From Campylobacter sp. (GTDB taxonomy: Bacteria; Campylobacterota; Campylobacteria; Campylobacterales; Campylobacteraceae): a stretch of 6,120 bases of DNA. The translations under genes and the position numbers were made by a program. The notes below the pieces were generated by a model. The model had not been told where the DNA came from. It saw only the letters and a program-made list of their open reading frames with translations, and searched no databases. Shown one piece after another: positions 6,042-6,120 of the stretch; positions within the stretch are counted from its first letter, which is position 1, and each line of letters begins with the position of its first letter. The stretch spans positions 1-6,120 of the forward strand of contig JAFVMP010000044.1 of the NCBI GenBank assembly GCA_017506845.1. The letters are read 5' to 3'.

Positions 6042-6120
6042 CTATTCAAATTTAAAATCAAAATAATTTTTGCTCTTAAATAGATTAAACATATCTATAA
6101 ATTGCTTAGAATCAAACTCA
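6042..6120 (-). CDS. C-terminal end of an unidentified convergent gene
   Basis: The minus strand is open from the right edge to a TAG at 6042-6044, giving 25 residues that end FKSKNYFDFKFE. The fragment is rich in Phe, Lys and Asn, as common in this AT-rich genome, and shows no motif. I do not recognise the protein. It is supported as coding by its placement: it converges on the globin gene and shares the palindrome between them. The coding reading could be chance over such a short stretch. Confidence 0.5.
   Translation of the reverse strand, partial: EFDSKQFIDMFNLFKSKNYFDFKFE

Noticed and set aside
1..6120. Mobile elements, CRISPR arrays, tRNA or rRNA genes
   Set aside because: No transposase or integrase reading frame, no regular spaced repeats, and no tRNA- or rRNA-like segments were seen; the window is filled by core metabolic genes.

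Overview
The window looks like chromosomal DNA from a Campylobacter-type epsilonproteobacterium (Campylobacterota). The DNA is AT-rich with tightly packed genes. Gene order and protein sequence match what I remember of the C. jejuni neighbourhood mrp - ispDF - orphan regulator (HP1021/Cj1608 family) - sulfate adenylyltransferase-like gene. The globin closely resembles C. jejuni Ctb. These are recollections, not searches, and I do not name a species.

Layout. On the minus strand, read right to left from about 2825, is a three-gene unit: ispDF (TTG start), the atypical orphan response regulator CemR/HP1021, and an ATP-sulfurylase-like gene that runs off the left edge. ispDF and cemR overlap by 4 bases and cemR and the sulfurylase-like gene by 23, so they are probably one transcript. 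A 387-base AT-rich divergent intergenic region (2788-3174) holds a good promoter for this unit, a weaker candidate promoter for the other side, and two exact matches to the HP1021 box, one of them on the predicted transcription start of the unit that encodes the regulator. On the plus strand are thiC, mrp/apbC and a group III truncated haemoglobin. thiC and mrp overlap by ATGA; the globin follows 25 bases later. A perfect 28-base palindrome (5999-6026) closes this unit, and the last 79 bases hold the C-terminus of an unidentified convergent minus-strand gene.

How the genes work together. IspDF carries out two steps of the MEP isoprenoid pathway. ThiC makes the thiamine pyrimidine with a [4Fe-4S] cluster and radical SAM chemistry. 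Mrp/ApbC is an iron-sulfur carrier ATPase; its Salmonella homologue is known through mutants that need thiamine because ThiC is starved of clusters. Translational coupling of thiC and mrp therefore joins a client enzyme to its likely cluster supplier, and the globin beside them belongs to a family that defends against nitric oxide, which attacks such clusters.

I see no mobile element, CRISPR, RNA gene or wholly new system. The points most worth a second look are the thiC-mrp-globin unit, the possible CemR self-regulation, the collapsed NtrC-like architecture of CemR, the altered motifs of the sulfurylase-like protein, and the loss of the CxxC motif in Mrp.
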